Positions 53,230-62,111 of a stretch of 64,000 nt of DNA are shown here, piece by piece. Position 1 is the first letter of the stretch. Every line of letters starts with the position of its first letter. Source of the DNA: Pseudomonas fluorescens (GTDB lineage Bacteria; Pseudomonadota; Gammaproteobacteria; Pseudomonadales; Pseudomonadaceae); the NCBI RefSeq assembly GCF_000967965.1, contig NZ_LACC01000009.1, forward strand, positions 98,785 to 162,784, given 5' to 3'. Under the pieces are notes generated by a model, which was not told the DNA's origin, searched no databases, and saw nothing but the letters and a program-made list of their open reading frames with translations. A program made the position numbers and the translations under genes.

Positions 53230-54969
53230 ATGGATTTTTCCCTCAAGCATCTGGCTGCGACCACCCTCATGCTCGCCAGCCTTTCGTCGTTCACCACCGC
53301 TGCCCACGCCAACATCACCCCGCAACAGAACGCGATCATCCTCAAGACCTTCAGCGATGCGTCGGTCAAGGATTTCAGGCAGTTCCTGGGAAGCCTGGCC
53401 AAGAGCGATATCGCCAAGACCGACGACCTCGGCTCGGCCATCAGCGCGTTCCTCGACAACAAGACGCTTAGCGCTGAACAGCAAAACGAAATCCATCGTT
53501 TGCTTGGCCTCTATGCCCGGGTGAAATACGGCAGCGCGGCCACCGAAACCTTGAAGGAGCTGGTGGCCATTCCCACCGTGAACGTGGACGGGGTAGCCCA
53601 GCACTACAATCCCGAATTCATCAAGATTGCCGAGAAGATCAAGGGCCTGGCCCAGGCGTTCAACCTGAACTTTCGCAACATCGACAACCGCGTCTACGAG
53701 ATCTCCCTGGAAGGCAGCGGCGATGAAGTCGTGGGCATCCACGCCCATGCCGATGTGGTGCCGGTGACGCCGGAAAACTGGGTACTGCAGGACGGCACCC
53801 GCCTCGATCCGTTCAAGGTCACCCTGATCGGCGATCGCATGTATGGCCGGGGCACCGAGGATGACAAGAACGGCATCGTGGTGGCGCTCTACGCCATGAA
53901 GATCATCAAGGAAGAGAAGCTGCCGCTGGCCCGCAACTTCAAACTGCTGGTGGACACCACCGAAGAGACCACGGGCGACGCCATCCCCTACTACTTCGAA
54001 CGCAACCCCACCCCCAACTACAACCTGGCACTGGATGGCGGCTACCCGGTGGTGATCGCCGAGAAAGGCTACGGCACGGTCATGGCCAGCTTCGCCAAGC
54101 GCGCAGCGCAGGGCAAGGGCGCGGAAATCACCTCGATGACCGGCGGCCTGGCCACCAACCAGATTCCGTCGACATCGGTCGCGACCCTGGTGACCGACAA
54201 GCCCGCCGAACTGGCCGCCAGCCTGCAAAAGGCCGGCACCGAATATGCCAAGCGTAACGGCGGCAACTTCGAGGTCGCCGCCAAGGTCGACGGCAAGGAC
54301 GTCAAACTGACGGTCACCGGTGTGTCCGCCCACTCCTCCGAGCCCGAGTCCGGCGTCAACCCGGTGGCCAGGATGCTCGACTTCCTCAATGGCCTCGACG
54401 GCAAGGTCGCGCTCAAGCACAACCAGATCACGGACGCCGCCCGCTACGCCGCCGACAACTGGGGGCTGGACTACCTGGGTGGCAAGTTGGGGGTCGGTTT
54501 TGCCGATGAATTCATGGGTCCGCTGACCACCTCCCTGACCTATGTCGGGATGGACGACAAAGCCTTCAAGCTTGCGGTCAACCTGCGCGTGCCGAAGGGC
54601 AAGTCGCCAGAGGTGCTCAAATCCGAAATCGCCGTAAAACTGGACGCCTGGAGCAAGAAGACCCGCATCGCACCAGCCTTCGACCTGTCGATTGCCGAAC
54701 CGATGTACCGCAACCCCGAGGGTGAATGGGTCAAGGCCCTGCTCGCGGTGGCCAGCGAAAACCTCGGCATGGAACACAAGTTCGGCACCTCCGCCGGCGC
54801 CACCTCCGTGCATGAACTGCCCAACGGCGTGCAATTCGGCCTGGCCATGCCGGACGTCAAATACACCGGCCACAACGACAACGAGTTCAAGACCACCGAG
54901 CAGTTCCTGCTGGACTTGCAGATCGTGACCGAAATGATGGGCCGCATCGGGCAATTGCCGAAACTGTGA
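53230..54969 (+). CDS. Exported M20-family dipeptidase (Sapep-like)
   Basis: A 579-residue metallopeptidase with signal peptide ending TAAHA. Zinc-site segments are GIHAHADVVPV (first His/Asp), RGTEDDKNGIVVALYAMK (bridging Asp region) and VDTTEETTG (Glu pair), then HSSEPESGVNPV and late SAGATSVHEL. It resembles Sapep/PepV, but its N-terminal 75 residues are extra. ATG 53230 is chosen over 53218, which lies too near AAGGA. It probably cleaves dipeptides in the periplasm. Confidence 0.88.
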   Translation: MDFSLKHLAATTLMLASLSSFTTAAHANITPQQNAIILKTFSDASVKDFRQFLGSLAKSDIAKTDDLGSAISAFLDNKTLSAEQQNEIHRLLGLYARVKYGSAATETLKELVAIPTVNVDGVAQHYNPEFIKIAEKIKGLAQAFNLNFRNIDNRVYEISLEGSGDEVVGIHAHADVVPVTPENWVLQDGTRLDPFKVTLIGDRMYGRGTEDDKNGIVVALYAMKIIKEEKLPLARNFKLLVDTTEETTGDAIPYYFERNPTPNYNLALDGGYPVVIAEKGYGTVMASFAKRAAQGKGAEITSMTGGLATNQIPSTSVATLVTDKPAELAASLQKAGTEYAKRNGGNFEVAAKVDGKDVKLTVTGVSAHSSEPESGVNPVARMLDFLNGLDGKVALKHNQITDAARYAADNWGLDYLGGKLGVGFADEFMGPLTTSLTYVGMDDKAFKLAVNLRVPKGKSPEVLKSEIAVKLDAWSKKTRIAPAFDLSIAEPMYRNPEGEWVKALLAVASENLGMEHKFGTSAGATSVHELPNGVQFGLAMPDVKYTGHNDNEFKTTEQFLLDLQIVTEMMGRIGQLPKL

Positions 54970-54978
54970 TCCCCCTTC

Positions 54979-55005
54979 GGACCCGCCGCCCTGGCGGGTC
55001 CTTTG
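54979..55005 (+). terminator. Terminator after M20 dipeptidase
   Basis: GGACCCGCC pairs with GGCGGGTCC around GCCCT and is followed by TTT, 10 bases after the stop codon. Confidence 0.85.
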
Positions 55006-55071
55006 CTTTCACTCCCACTCCCAAATCACATGCCGGCCCTTGTAGGAGATTCTATGGTTGAGGAAAAGTCC

Positions 55072-55332
55072 TCAACCGGCTTTTGGTTGGTATTCGCTCT
55101 GCCCTTTCAGCAGGGCGAATACAATCCGAGCCAGCTTCCTAGCCAGGATGACCAGGGCCTGTGTGGTGCTGAAGCCCCGAGCCCTTTGTTCTTCGTAAAA
55201 CCCTTTCCAAACAGACGTACGACTGGCCGACATGGCGGCATTGTGCAGAAGTCGGCGAGCCTCGGGGTCGCCTCGCTTGCTCAGGCTTCGGCGGCTGTCT
55301 TTTTGTCCTGACTTTGCCACTCGTAGGTCCAT
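55072..55332 (-). pseudogene. IS110-family transposase C-terminal remnant
   Basis: An 86-codon frame matches the C-terminal transposase part of IS110-family elements: KSGQKDSRRSLSKRGDPEAR, then RLLHNAAMSASR and ALVILARKLARIVFALLKG. Complete transposases are about 340 residues; the N-terminal RuvC-like half is missing. The upstream sequence is unrelated. It is a relic and not likely expressed. Confidence 0.8.
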
Positions 55333-55581
55333 CCCCAGCGGTCCTGCACCCAGCCGATATCACTGACGTGCAGCCTGACCATCAACGTGCCCATCGTCTT
55401 GTTCTGGGCACGTGCGATCTTCTGCTCTCGGATGACAGGCAGTCGATCCGCGGGACCACTCAGCTCGCAATGCGCGACAATGGCGTGACGACCTGGATCA
55501 ATACTCAGGTTGAAGCTATACCGAAAGGGTTCTGAGTGGGATGGACCACACGCTCGATTAGCGACTGAGGAGAACTTCGCG

Positions 55582-56454
55582 GTGTCGAATCAGCTGGTCA
55601 TACGCAACATGACCCGTCCCGAGCTGGACGAGCTCGTCGACTGGGCTGCCCGTGAAGGTTGGAATCCCGGCCTTCACGATGCCGAGCTGTTCTGGGCTAC
55701 GGACCCTGCCGCCTTCATCGCGGCGTACCAGGACGGCGAAATGATCGGTGGCGGTGCCATCACCTCCTACAATGGCGAATTCGGTTTCATGGGTTTTTTC
55801 ATCGTCCGGCCTGAATATCGCGGTCAAGGTCAGGGCAATACCCTCTGGCACGCACGCCGCGAGCGACTCCTCGCCCGCCTGCGCCCAGGCGCGAGCATCG
55901 GCATGGACGGCGTCTTCGCAATGCAGGACTACTACGCCAAAGGTGGTTTCGTCTTCTCCCATCGCAACATGCGTTTTCGTGCCAATCCCACCGCCCGCCC
56001 GACGACCTCGCAGGTAGACGGCCAGGACATAGTCCCGTTGGCCTCCTTCCCGTTCGATCAGGTTGTCGCTTACGACCGCACCTGTTTCCCCGCCGCGCGC
56101 ACAAGCTTCCTGAGCGGGTGGATAGCCCAGGCCGACGCGCTCGCCGTGGGTTGCCGGCGCGAGGGCAGGCTAAGCGGCTATGGCGTAGTAAGGCGCTGCC
56201 GGGAAGGCTACAAGATCGGCCCCTTGTTCGCCGATGACGCCCTGGCAGCCAATGCCATCTACGCGCGCCTGGCGGAATTTGCCGAGGGTGGCCCGCTGTT
56301 TCTCGATGCCCCGCAGAATAACCCCGCCGCGATGGCGCTCGTGCACCAACAGGGCATGGTCGAGGTTTTCGGCTGCGCACGCATGTACCTCGGCCCTCCT
56401 CCGGCAATCGCGCACGAACGTGTGTTCGGCGTCACGACCTTCGAGTTGGGCTGA
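55582..56454 (+). CDS. GNAT-family N-acetyltransferase with extra C-terminal domain
   Basis: A 290-residue protein. The GNAT domain is at residues about 5-140, with the acetyl-CoA loop VRPEYRGQGQGNTLW; the C-terminal half (about 165-285) is a second GNAT-like (Acetyltransf_18-type) domain with LDAPQNNPAAMALVHQQGM. GTG 55582 is chosen because GAGGAG lies 9 bases upstream; a longer frame starts at 55510. Its stop overlaps the next start (TGATG), so the two products probably act together. Confidence 0.85.
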   Translation: MSNQLVIRNMTRPELDELVDWAAREGWNPGLHDAELFWATDPAAFIAAYQDGEMIGGGAITSYNGEFGFMGFFIVRPEYRGQGQGNTLWHARRERLLARLRPGASIGMDGVFAMQDYYAKGGFVFSHRNMRFRANPTARPTTSQVDGQDIVPLASFPFDQVVAYDRTCFPAARTSFLSGWIAQADALAVGCRREGRLSGYGVVRRCREGYKIGPLFADDALAANAIYARLAEFAEGGPLFLDAPQNNPAAMALVHQQGMVEVFGCARMYLGPPPAIAHERVFGVTTFELG

Positions 56455-57347
56455 TGGCCGCTCGCGACCTCATCGGATATGGTGGCTGCCCACCCCACCC
56501 GCGATGGCCCGGTGAGGCACGCGTCGCGGTCCAGTTCGTACTCAACATCGAAGAAGGCGCGGAGTCATGCATCCTCAATGGCGATGCCCAGTCGGAAGCC
56601 TGGCTTCACGAACTTCCTGGCCGTCCGCCGCGTGGGGGGGAACCGGACTTGAGCGTCGAGGGCATGTACGAATATGGATCGCGCGCAGGTGTGTGGCGCA
56701 TTCTGGAGCTGTTCAGCGCCCGCGGCATGCCGCTGACCGCCTTCGCCGTCGGCCGGGCACTGGAACTCACCCCGGCGATTGGCCATGCGCTCTGCGCTGC
56801 CGGGCATGAGATTGCCGGGCATGGCTACCGTTGGCTGGATTATCGCGACATGCCTGAAGACCAGGAGCGGCGCCATATCCGCCTCACCCTCGATGTGATC
56901 GAGCGGATCTGCGGCAAACGCCCCGTGGGTTGGTACACAGGAAGGGTCAGCCAGAACACCCGCCGCCTGTTGCGTGAGGAAGGCGGGTTTCTCTATAGCT
57001 CGGACGCCTACAACGATGATCTGCCCTATTGGCTCCCAGGCTCGCCCGCCCACCTGGTGATCCCTTACACACTGGTCAACAACGACGCCCGCTACCTGCT
57101 GCCCAATGGTTTCGCCTGCGGTGAAGACTTCTTCCGGTTGCTCAAGGATGCTTTCGACCTGCTGTGGCAGGAGGGCGCGCAACACCCGAAGATGATGAGC
57201 GTCGGCCTGCATGGGCGGATCAGTGGCCATCCCGGTCGTGCGATGGCGCTGGCGCGCTTTCTCGATTACGTGCAAGGCCACGACGCGGTGTGGATCTGCC
57301 GGCGCGAAGAGATTGCCAGGCACTGGATAGCCCAATTCCCCGCGTGA
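56454..57347 (+). CDS. PuuE-like polysaccharide-deacetylase-family protein (allantoinase-like)
   Basis: A 297-residue protein of the NodB-fold allantoinase PuuE group. Segments are AVQFVLNIEEGAES (metal site region), GHEIAGHGYRWLDYRDMPEDQE and GWYTGRVSQNTRRLL. It has no signal peptide, so it is cytoplasmic and not a wall deacetylase. PuuE opens allantoin in some pseudomonads, but no other purine-degradation gene is in the window, so the substrate may be a related amide or an acetylated compound made with the coupled GNAT. Confidence 0.85.
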   Translation: MAARDLIGYGGCPPHPRWPGEARVAVQFVLNIEEGAESCILNGDAQSEAWLHELPGRPPRGGEPDLSVEGMYEYGSRAGVWRILELFSARGMPLTAFAVGRALELTPAIGHALCAAGHEIAGHGYRWLDYRDMPEDQERRHIRLTLDVIERICGKRPVGWYTGRVSQNTRRLLREEGGFLYSSDAYNDDLPYWLPGSPAHLVIPYTLVNNDARYLLPNGFACGEDFFRLLKDAFDLLWQEGAQHPKMMSVGLHGRISGHPGRAMALARFLDYVQGHDAVWICRREEIARHWIAQFPA

Positions 57348-57623
57348 GTGGCAAGTGGTTCGCAACGGCCTGAGCCACGCTGGCGTATCACCCTCCAATC
57401 ACTACCCCTTTCCGCGCTCGTCTCGGCTAAGGTGAACGACAACCCGAACATCTACCCCACTGCGCAAGTGATAGCCACTCTGTTCACTCGCAAGCCACGC
57501 TCAATGAAGTGGCAAGGCAGCTAAATAGCCGCCCTCGGAAAACACTAAACTACGAAACGCCCGCTGAACGATTTAGCCAATCTGTTGCATCGACCGGTTG
57601 AATCCACAACCAAAAGCGGCCCT

Positions 57624-58511
57624 TTACTCGGAAGTAGACGACACCTCTGCGAGATATCCCATGTACTCCTGCGAGAAGTCCAGGTACGCCCGCACAATGG
57701 CAGACGGGTGACGATGTGATGGGTAGAGCAAGTTGATTTGCTGTTCCGGTAGTGGATGTTCGGGAAGTAGCGCAAGTAACTTCCCTTCCCGGATGGCACC
57801 CGCCGCCAAAAATGGCGGAAGCTCCGTTACCACATCACCGATCAACGCCCGGCTGCGCAGGTGCGCATAGTCGTTGGTGGACAGCATCGCCTCAGGTTTG
57901 AATACCACTCCCCCCAACTGCCATGTCGCATTGGCACCCTGGCTCCAGACCGCACATGGATAACCGTACAAAGCCTCGACGCTGCTAAGTGCACCTAGTC
58001 GCTCAATCAATGCCGGACTGGCCACGAGAATGTGACGATAGGTCAGCATGCGGCGGGCGACCATAGTCTCGTGCGCGATCATGCCTACGCGCAGCGCCAC
58101 ATCGACACCATCTTCGATGAGATCGATGCGGCGCTCGGTGGTGTAGACGCTGATCTGGATCTGCGAATAGCGGCGCTGGAAAGCCGACAGTACCTCCCAC
58201 CACGGTTCAAACGACGGCGGCAATGACAGCCGCAAGCGCCCTTTTAAATGCGCCTGATCACTGATCACGGCCTGTTCGCCTTCAATCAAAGCCTCAATGC
58301 CACGGCTCGCATGTTCGTACAATCGCGTCCCCGAATCAGTGAGTTTGGTGCCACGTACAGAACGTTCGAGCAGTTGCACCTTCAACTGCTGTTCAAGCTC
58401 GCGAATGCGTCGACTCAAGGTAGGTAGCGGAATGTCCAGGCGCTCAGCTGCGGCCGAGAGGCTACCGGTCTGCGCCACGCTGACAAACATCCGGACGGCG
58501 TTGAAGTCCAT
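57624..58511 (-). CDS. LysR-family regulator
   Basis: A 295-residue regulator with helix-turn-helix LSAAAERLDIPLPTLSRRI (about 17-35) and effector domain about 90-290. ATG 58511 gives MDFNAVRMFVSVAQTG, matching the family. It is divergent from the quinone-oxidoreductase gene with a 136-base gap holding a perfect 7-bp inverted repeat, so it probably activates or represses that operon. Confidence 0.9.
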   Translation of the reverse strand: MDFNAVRMFVSVAQTGSLSAAAERLDIPLPTLSRRIRELEQQLKVQLLERSVRGTKLTDSGTRLYEHASRGIEALIEGEQAVISDQAHLKGRLRLSLPPSFEPWWEVLSAFQRRYSQIQISVYTTERRIDLIEDGVDVALRVGMIAHETMVARRMLTYRHILVASPALIERLGALSSVEALYGYPCAVWSQGANATWQLGGVVFKPEAMLSTNDYAHLRSRALIGDVVTELPPFLAAGAIREGKLLALLPEHPLPEQQINLLYPSHRHPSAIVRAYLDFSQEYMGYLAEVSSTSE

Positions 58512-58532
58512 TACAGCGTTCCTCTCATTTTT

Positions 58533-58549
58533 GAGATAAAGCTTATCTC
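58533..58549. promoter_or_regulatory. Candidate LysR operator
   Basis: GAGATAAAGCTTATCTC is a perfect inverted repeat (7-bp arms, 3-base centre), containing a T-N11-A interval, in the gap between the divergent LysR and oxidoreductase genes. Confidence 0.55.
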
Positions 58550-58647
58550 TAGCGTGGATTATCTTCCATATACGAGTAGTGGATAGTGCACTCACTTGCT
58601 TGAAAACAACGTTTCAACCAACCAGCCACGTACCTGAGAAAACGACC

Positions 58648-59634
58648 ATGAAAGCTTATGTGATTGAACAACCGGGCGGCCCAGAAGTCCTGCAACTGCG
58701 AGATATCCCGTCACCCGAGCCAGCTCCGGACGAAGTGCAGATCCGCGTCCGTGCGTTTGGCCTCAACCGCGCAGAAACTTACCTGCGCGCAGGCAAAATG
58801 GGTGACATCACCACACCACGCGTGCCCGGCATCGAGGCCGTGGGCGAAGTCATCCATGACCCCGCCGGTGTCTTGCGCACCGGCCAGCGCGTGGCCACGG
58901 CCATGGGCGGCATGCAGTTCAGCCGCAATGGCAGCTATGCCGAGCAGGTTACGGTACTGCGCAACAACGTGATCTCACTGGACGACACGTCTCTCTCGTG
59001 GGAAGAACTTGCCACTCTGCCGGAGGCGTATCTCACCGCTTGGGGGGCGCTTGACAAGAGTTTAGCCATTCAACATGGCCAGACTCTGCTGGTACGGGGA
59101 GGCACTTCATCAGTAGGCCAGGCCGCCATCACCTATGCCAAGGCCCGCGGATTAATAGTGATCGCCACAACGCGCAGCTCTGCGAACACCCAACGCTTGT
59201 ACGAAATAGGGGCCGACGAGGTCGTCATCGACAGCGGTGACATCGCGCAGCGTATTCGCGAAGTCGCTCCTCAAGGCGTGGATGCCGCACTTGAAGTCGT
59301 CGGTGCCACAACACTGCGCGACACGATCAAGACGTTGCGACCGTTCGGTGCGGTGAGCGTCATCGGCCTGCTCGGCGGCCCGCCGGTAGTGGAGCAATTC
59401 CACCTGATACAGGACCTGCCTGGCGGAACGCGACTGAACTTCTTCCCGAGCGGCTTATTGGGAACACCGGCCTTGCCATTGCAGGACACGCCGTTGCCGT
59501 GGCTCGCAAAGGAACTCGCAGCCAAGCGGATGCCTTCCATCCATACCCGAACCTTCGCCTTCGACGAGGTCCGCCACGCGCACCGCTTGATGGAAAGCGA
59601 TCGCGCACTTGGCAAGCTCGTCGTCTTGCTCTGA
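58648..59634 (+). CDS. Zinc-independent quinone/alcohol oxidoreductase (MDR family)
   Basis: A 328-residue medium-chain dehydrogenase/reductase of the quinone oxidoreductase type. The nucleotide motif is LVRGGTSSVGQAAITYAK (about 146-163); GLNRAETYLRAGKMGDITTPRVPGIEAVG is the N-terminal catalytic region. Structural-zinc cysteines are absent. ATG 58648 gives MKAYVIEQPGG. It probably reduces quinones or enones with NADPH. It is followed by a SnoaL-like gene (17-base gap) and a DoxX gene. Confidence 0.9.
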   Translation: MKAYVIEQPGGPEVLQLRDIPSPEPAPDEVQIRVRAFGLNRAETYLRAGKMGDITTPRVPGIEAVGEVIHDPAGVLRTGQRVATAMGGMQFSRNGSYAEQVTVLRNNVISLDDTSLSWEELATLPEAYLTAWGALDKSLAIQHGQTLLVRGGTSSVGQAAITYAKARGLIVIATTRSSANTQRLYEIGADEVVIDSGDIAQRIREVAPQGVDAALEVVGATTLRDTIKTLRPFGAVSVIGLLGGPPVVEQFHLIQDLPGGTRLNFFPSGLLGTPALPLQDTPLPWLAKELAAKRMPSIHTRTFAFDEVRHAHRLMESDRALGKLVVLL

Positions 59635-59651
59635 CATTAAGGAGTACTGCC

Positions 59652-60137
59652 ATGCGTACCGCATTGATCGCACTGGTTCTCGGCGCGTTTCTACTACCCA
59701 TGACGGTTCAGGCCGCCAAGCCCGCCTCCGAGAATGCGGTGAAGACTGCCGTCACCCAGCAAATCAACCATTATGAAGCCGCACTGAACGCATCCGACGT
59801 CGACAGTGTCATGACCTTGTATGGAGACGATGCCGTGTTCATGCCACAGCACAGCCCGCCGGCCGTAGGCCGTGACGCAGTGCGTGCGGCGTATCGCCAG
59901 GTCTTCAACACGATCAAGCTCGACATACGTTTTACCATCGATGAGATCCGACCGCTGTCACGCGACTGGGCGTTTGCGCGTACGCGCTCTAACGGAACGG
60001 CCAAGCTGCTGTCCGGCGACCGGCAGGCCAGCGCCGAAGGCAACCAGGAAATCTTCCTGATGCATCGAGAAACCGATGGTCAATGGCGCTTTGCGCGCTA
60101 CATCTTCTCGACCACCAATCCACCCAGGTTGCCGTGA
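59652..60137 (+). CDS. Exported SnoaL-like/DUF4440 protein
   Basis: A 161-residue protein with signal peptide ending TVQAA near residue 22 and one NTF2-like domain (about 30-155) with VMTLYGDDAVFMPQHSPPAVGRDAV and a late WRFARYIFSTTNPP. AAGGAG precedes ATG 59652. Such domains bind small hydrophobic ligands or act as enzymes. It may handle the substrate of the upstream oxidoreductase in the periplasm; that is inference. Confidence 0.87.
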   Translation: MRTALIALVLGAFLLPMTVQAAKPASENAVKTAVTQQINHYEAALNASDVDSVMTLYGDDAVFMPQHSPPAVGRDAVRAAYRQVFNTIKLDIRFTIDEIRPLSRDWAFARTRSNGTAKLLSGDRQASAEGNQEIFLMHRETDGQWRFARYIFSTTNPPRLP

Positions 60138-60146
60138 GAGTCCGAC

Positions 60147-60539
60147 ATGAATACCAAGATCGAGTCTTATGTGATGGCCGCGGCCAGAACGTTGATGGCG
60201 CTGATTTTCATCTTGTCCGGCCTGTCCAAGATCGGCGAAGCTAATGCCATACGCGGCTACATGGAGATCATGCATGTGCCCGGCGCATTGTTGTGGCCCA
60301 CGATCCTGTTCGAGATTAGTGCCGGGCTGTTAATCGTTGGCGGCTTCAGAACCCGCGTTACCGCTGCGTCGCTGGCTATCTTCAGTCTGGCGACGGGCGC
60401 GATTTTCCACAGCCAGTTCAGCGACCAAATCCAGATGGTGATGTTCCTCAAGAACGTCGCAATGGCTGGTGGATTTGTGCTGTTGGCAGTCGCGGGACCC
60501 GGCGCGTTTAGTCTCGACGCTCGTAGGGTTTCAGTCTGA
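60147..60539 (+). CDS. DoxX-family membrane protein
   Basis: A 130-residue protein with four predicted spans. Family segments are MALIFILSGLSKIGEANAIRGYM and FEISAGLLIVGGFRTRVTA, ending MVMFLKNVAMAGGFVLLA. DoxX proteins belong to redox-related membrane complexes in several bacteria. It is 9 bases after the SnoaL-like gene, in the same operon. Confidence 0.9.
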   Translation: MNTKIESYVMAAARTLMALIFILSGLSKIGEANAIRGYMEIMHVPGALLWPTILFEISAGLLIVGGFRTRVTAASLAIFSLATGAIFHSQFSDQIQMVMFLKNVAMAGGFVLLAVAGPGAFSLDARRVSV

Positions 60540-60568
60540 CTCAGCTGTCATAAGGCGAAATAGAAAAT

Positions 60569-60588
60569 GCCGGTGGGAAACCACCGGC
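60569..60588 (+). terminator. Hairpin after DoxX gene
   Basis: GCCGGTGG and CCACCGGC form an 8-bp stem around a GAAA tetraloop. There is no U tract, so it may be a stability element or weak terminator. Confidence 0.45.
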
Positions 60589-60664
60589 AGATACGGGTCG
60601 GTTTCAGCCCTTCGTGAAAGGCAGCAATCGCAGCGGTCGCTAAAAGAAGCCACAGATCGCACAG

Positions 60665-60693
60665 GATCTCTTCGGCTCCGCCCCGAAGAGATC
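60665..60693. terminator. Perfect 11-bp hairpin before ammonia-lyase end
   Basis: GATCTCTTCGG pairs exactly with CCGAAGAGATC around a 7-base loop, in the gap between the convergent DoxX and ammonia-lyase genes. U tracts are lacking on both sides. Confidence 0.5.
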
Positions 60694-60714
60694 GACTAGC
60701 GTCAGCGCTAAAAA

Positions 60715-61686
60715 TTACGCCAGCAACCGGGCATACCGATCCAAGTCAATATTACCTCCGCTCACGATCACACCGACGCGTTTACCCTCCAGCACCTTGC
60801 CCATCTCACGTACTGCGGCCAACCCCAGGCATCCGGTAGGCTCCACGACCATCTTCATACGCTCGGCAAAAAAACGCATACCCTCGACCAGCTGTACGTC
60901 TGTGACAGTCAGGATGTCATCAACGTCGCGGCAAATGATTGGAAATGTATAGTGCCCCAGATGCTGGGTCTGGGCGCCGTCGGCCAAGGTATCTGGTGTG
61001 TCGATATGTACAATTTCTCCCCTGCGAAACGACTGTTGACCGTCATTCCCCGCCTGCGGCTCTACACCGTAAAGTTTGCAGTCAGGCGACAGTGCACGGG
61101 TTGCCAAGGCACCGCCCGCCAACAGTCCGCCGCCACCGAGGCAAACGAACAGTGCGTCCAGCGGGCCGGTCTCTTGCAATAACTCCATGGTCGCCGTCCC
61201 TTGTCCCGCGATGACATCCGGGTGGTCATAGGATGGAATCAAGGTGTAACCATGCTCCTCAGCCAGTTTTCGACCAATGGCTTCGCGGTCCTCGCTGTAA
61301 CGATCATAGAGCACCACACTGGCTCCGTATTCGCGTGTCGCTGCCATTTTCGAGGCCGGAGCGTCATGGGGCATCACGATGGTCGCGGGAATACCCAGGA
61401 TACGTGCAGACAAGGCGATGCCCTGGGCGTGATTGCCGGAAGAAAACGCCACCACGCCGGCTTTACGCTGGCGCTCGTCGAAACGGGCCAATGCATTAAA
61501 AGCACCGCGGAACTTGAAAGCGCCCATGCGCTGATAGTTCTCGCACTTGAAGAACACCTCGGCACCCAGTTGTCCGTTCAACGTACGTGAGGTCAGCACC
61601 GGGGTGCGATGAGCGTGGCCCTGGATACGTTCGGCGGCGTCAAGGACGTCTTGATAGGTAGGGAGCGTCAGTTGCGTCGTGGTCAT
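60715..61686 (-). CDS. PLP-dependent threonine/serine ammonia-lyase-like enzyme
   Basis: A 323-residue fold-type II PLP enzyme of the serine/threonine dehydratase or threo-3-hydroxyaspartate ammonia-lyase type. The PLP lysine is K58 in MGAFKFRGAFNAL; SSGNHAQG contacts substrate; the phosphate loop is CLGGGGLLAGG; it ends IVSGGNIDLDRY. There is no ACT domain, so it is not the allosteric IlvA. GAGGG precedes ATG 61686. The RidA gene is 53 bases upstream; RidA destroys the reactive enamine made by such enzymes. Confidence 0.9.
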   Translation of the reverse strand: MTTTQLTLPTYQDVLDAAERIQGHAHRTPVLTSRTLNGQLGAEVFFKCENYQRMGAFKFRGAFNALARFDERQRKAGVVAFSSGNHAQGIALSARILGIPATIVMPHDAPASKMAATREYGASVVLYDRYSEDREAIGRKLAEEHGYTLIPSYDHPDVIAGQGTATMELLQETGPLDALFVCLGGGGLLAGGALATRALSPDCKLYGVEPQAGNDGQQSFRRGEIVHIDTPDTLADGAQTQHLGHYTFPIICRDVDDILTVTDVQLVEGMRFFAERMKMVVEPTGCLGLAAVREMGKVLEGKRVGVIVSGGNIDLDRYARLLA

Positions 61687-61739
61687 AGGGCCCTCGCTTT
61701 TGATATGAAAATTTTCAGAAGTGTGCGCAATTAATACGC

Positions 61740-62048
61740 TCAGGCAGTCGCCGCAAGTGCCATGGCTTCCACCTCGACGGCTGAGCCAAAATGCAATTGA
61801 GACACTCCTGCAACGGCTCGGGCGGGCCGGTGATCACCTAACCATTGCTCGTAGAGACGATTGAAAGCTGGCCATTGATCAATGTCGGTGACATAGACGC
61901 GTATTTGCACCAGGCTGTCTTTGCCCACACCCGCCCGAGTCAGACAATGCTCAAGATTGGCCAGGACCTGGCGGTTCTGTTCCTCGAAACTCTTGTCTGC
62001 CAACGCCTGCCCTTGGGCATTGACAGGCAACTGTCCCGAATTCATCAC
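61740..62048 (-). CDS. RidA-family protein, N-terminus uncertain (possibly truncated)
   Basis: From the GTG at 62048 the frame gives 102 residues with RidA features: NSGQLPVN, QVLANLEHCLTRAGVGKDSLVQIRVYVTD and FGSAVEVEAMA. RidA proteins normally have about 20 more residues before this point. The frame stays open upstream to about 62111 and reads ISPPAGHYAHLCIVGGF, matching the family N-terminus, but contains no ATG, GTG or TTG before a TAA. So the start has been lost, or a frameshift lies upstream. RidA would deaminate the enamine/imine released by the linked ammonia-lyase. Confidence 0.7.
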   Translation of the reverse strand: MMNSGQLPVNAQGQALADKSFEEQNRQVLANLEHCLTRAGVGKDSLVQIRVYVTDIDQWPAFNRLYEQWLGDHRPARAVAGVSQLHFGSAVEVEAMALAATA

Positions 62049-62111
62049 AAACCCGCCGACGATGCAGAGGTGAGCATAGTGCCCCGCGGGAGGACTGATA
62101 GAGCGACTGTC

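Noticed and set aside
53197..54954. 585-codon minus-strand frame opposite the M20 dipeptidase
   Set aside because: Shadow of the real gene, which has clear metal-site motifs.
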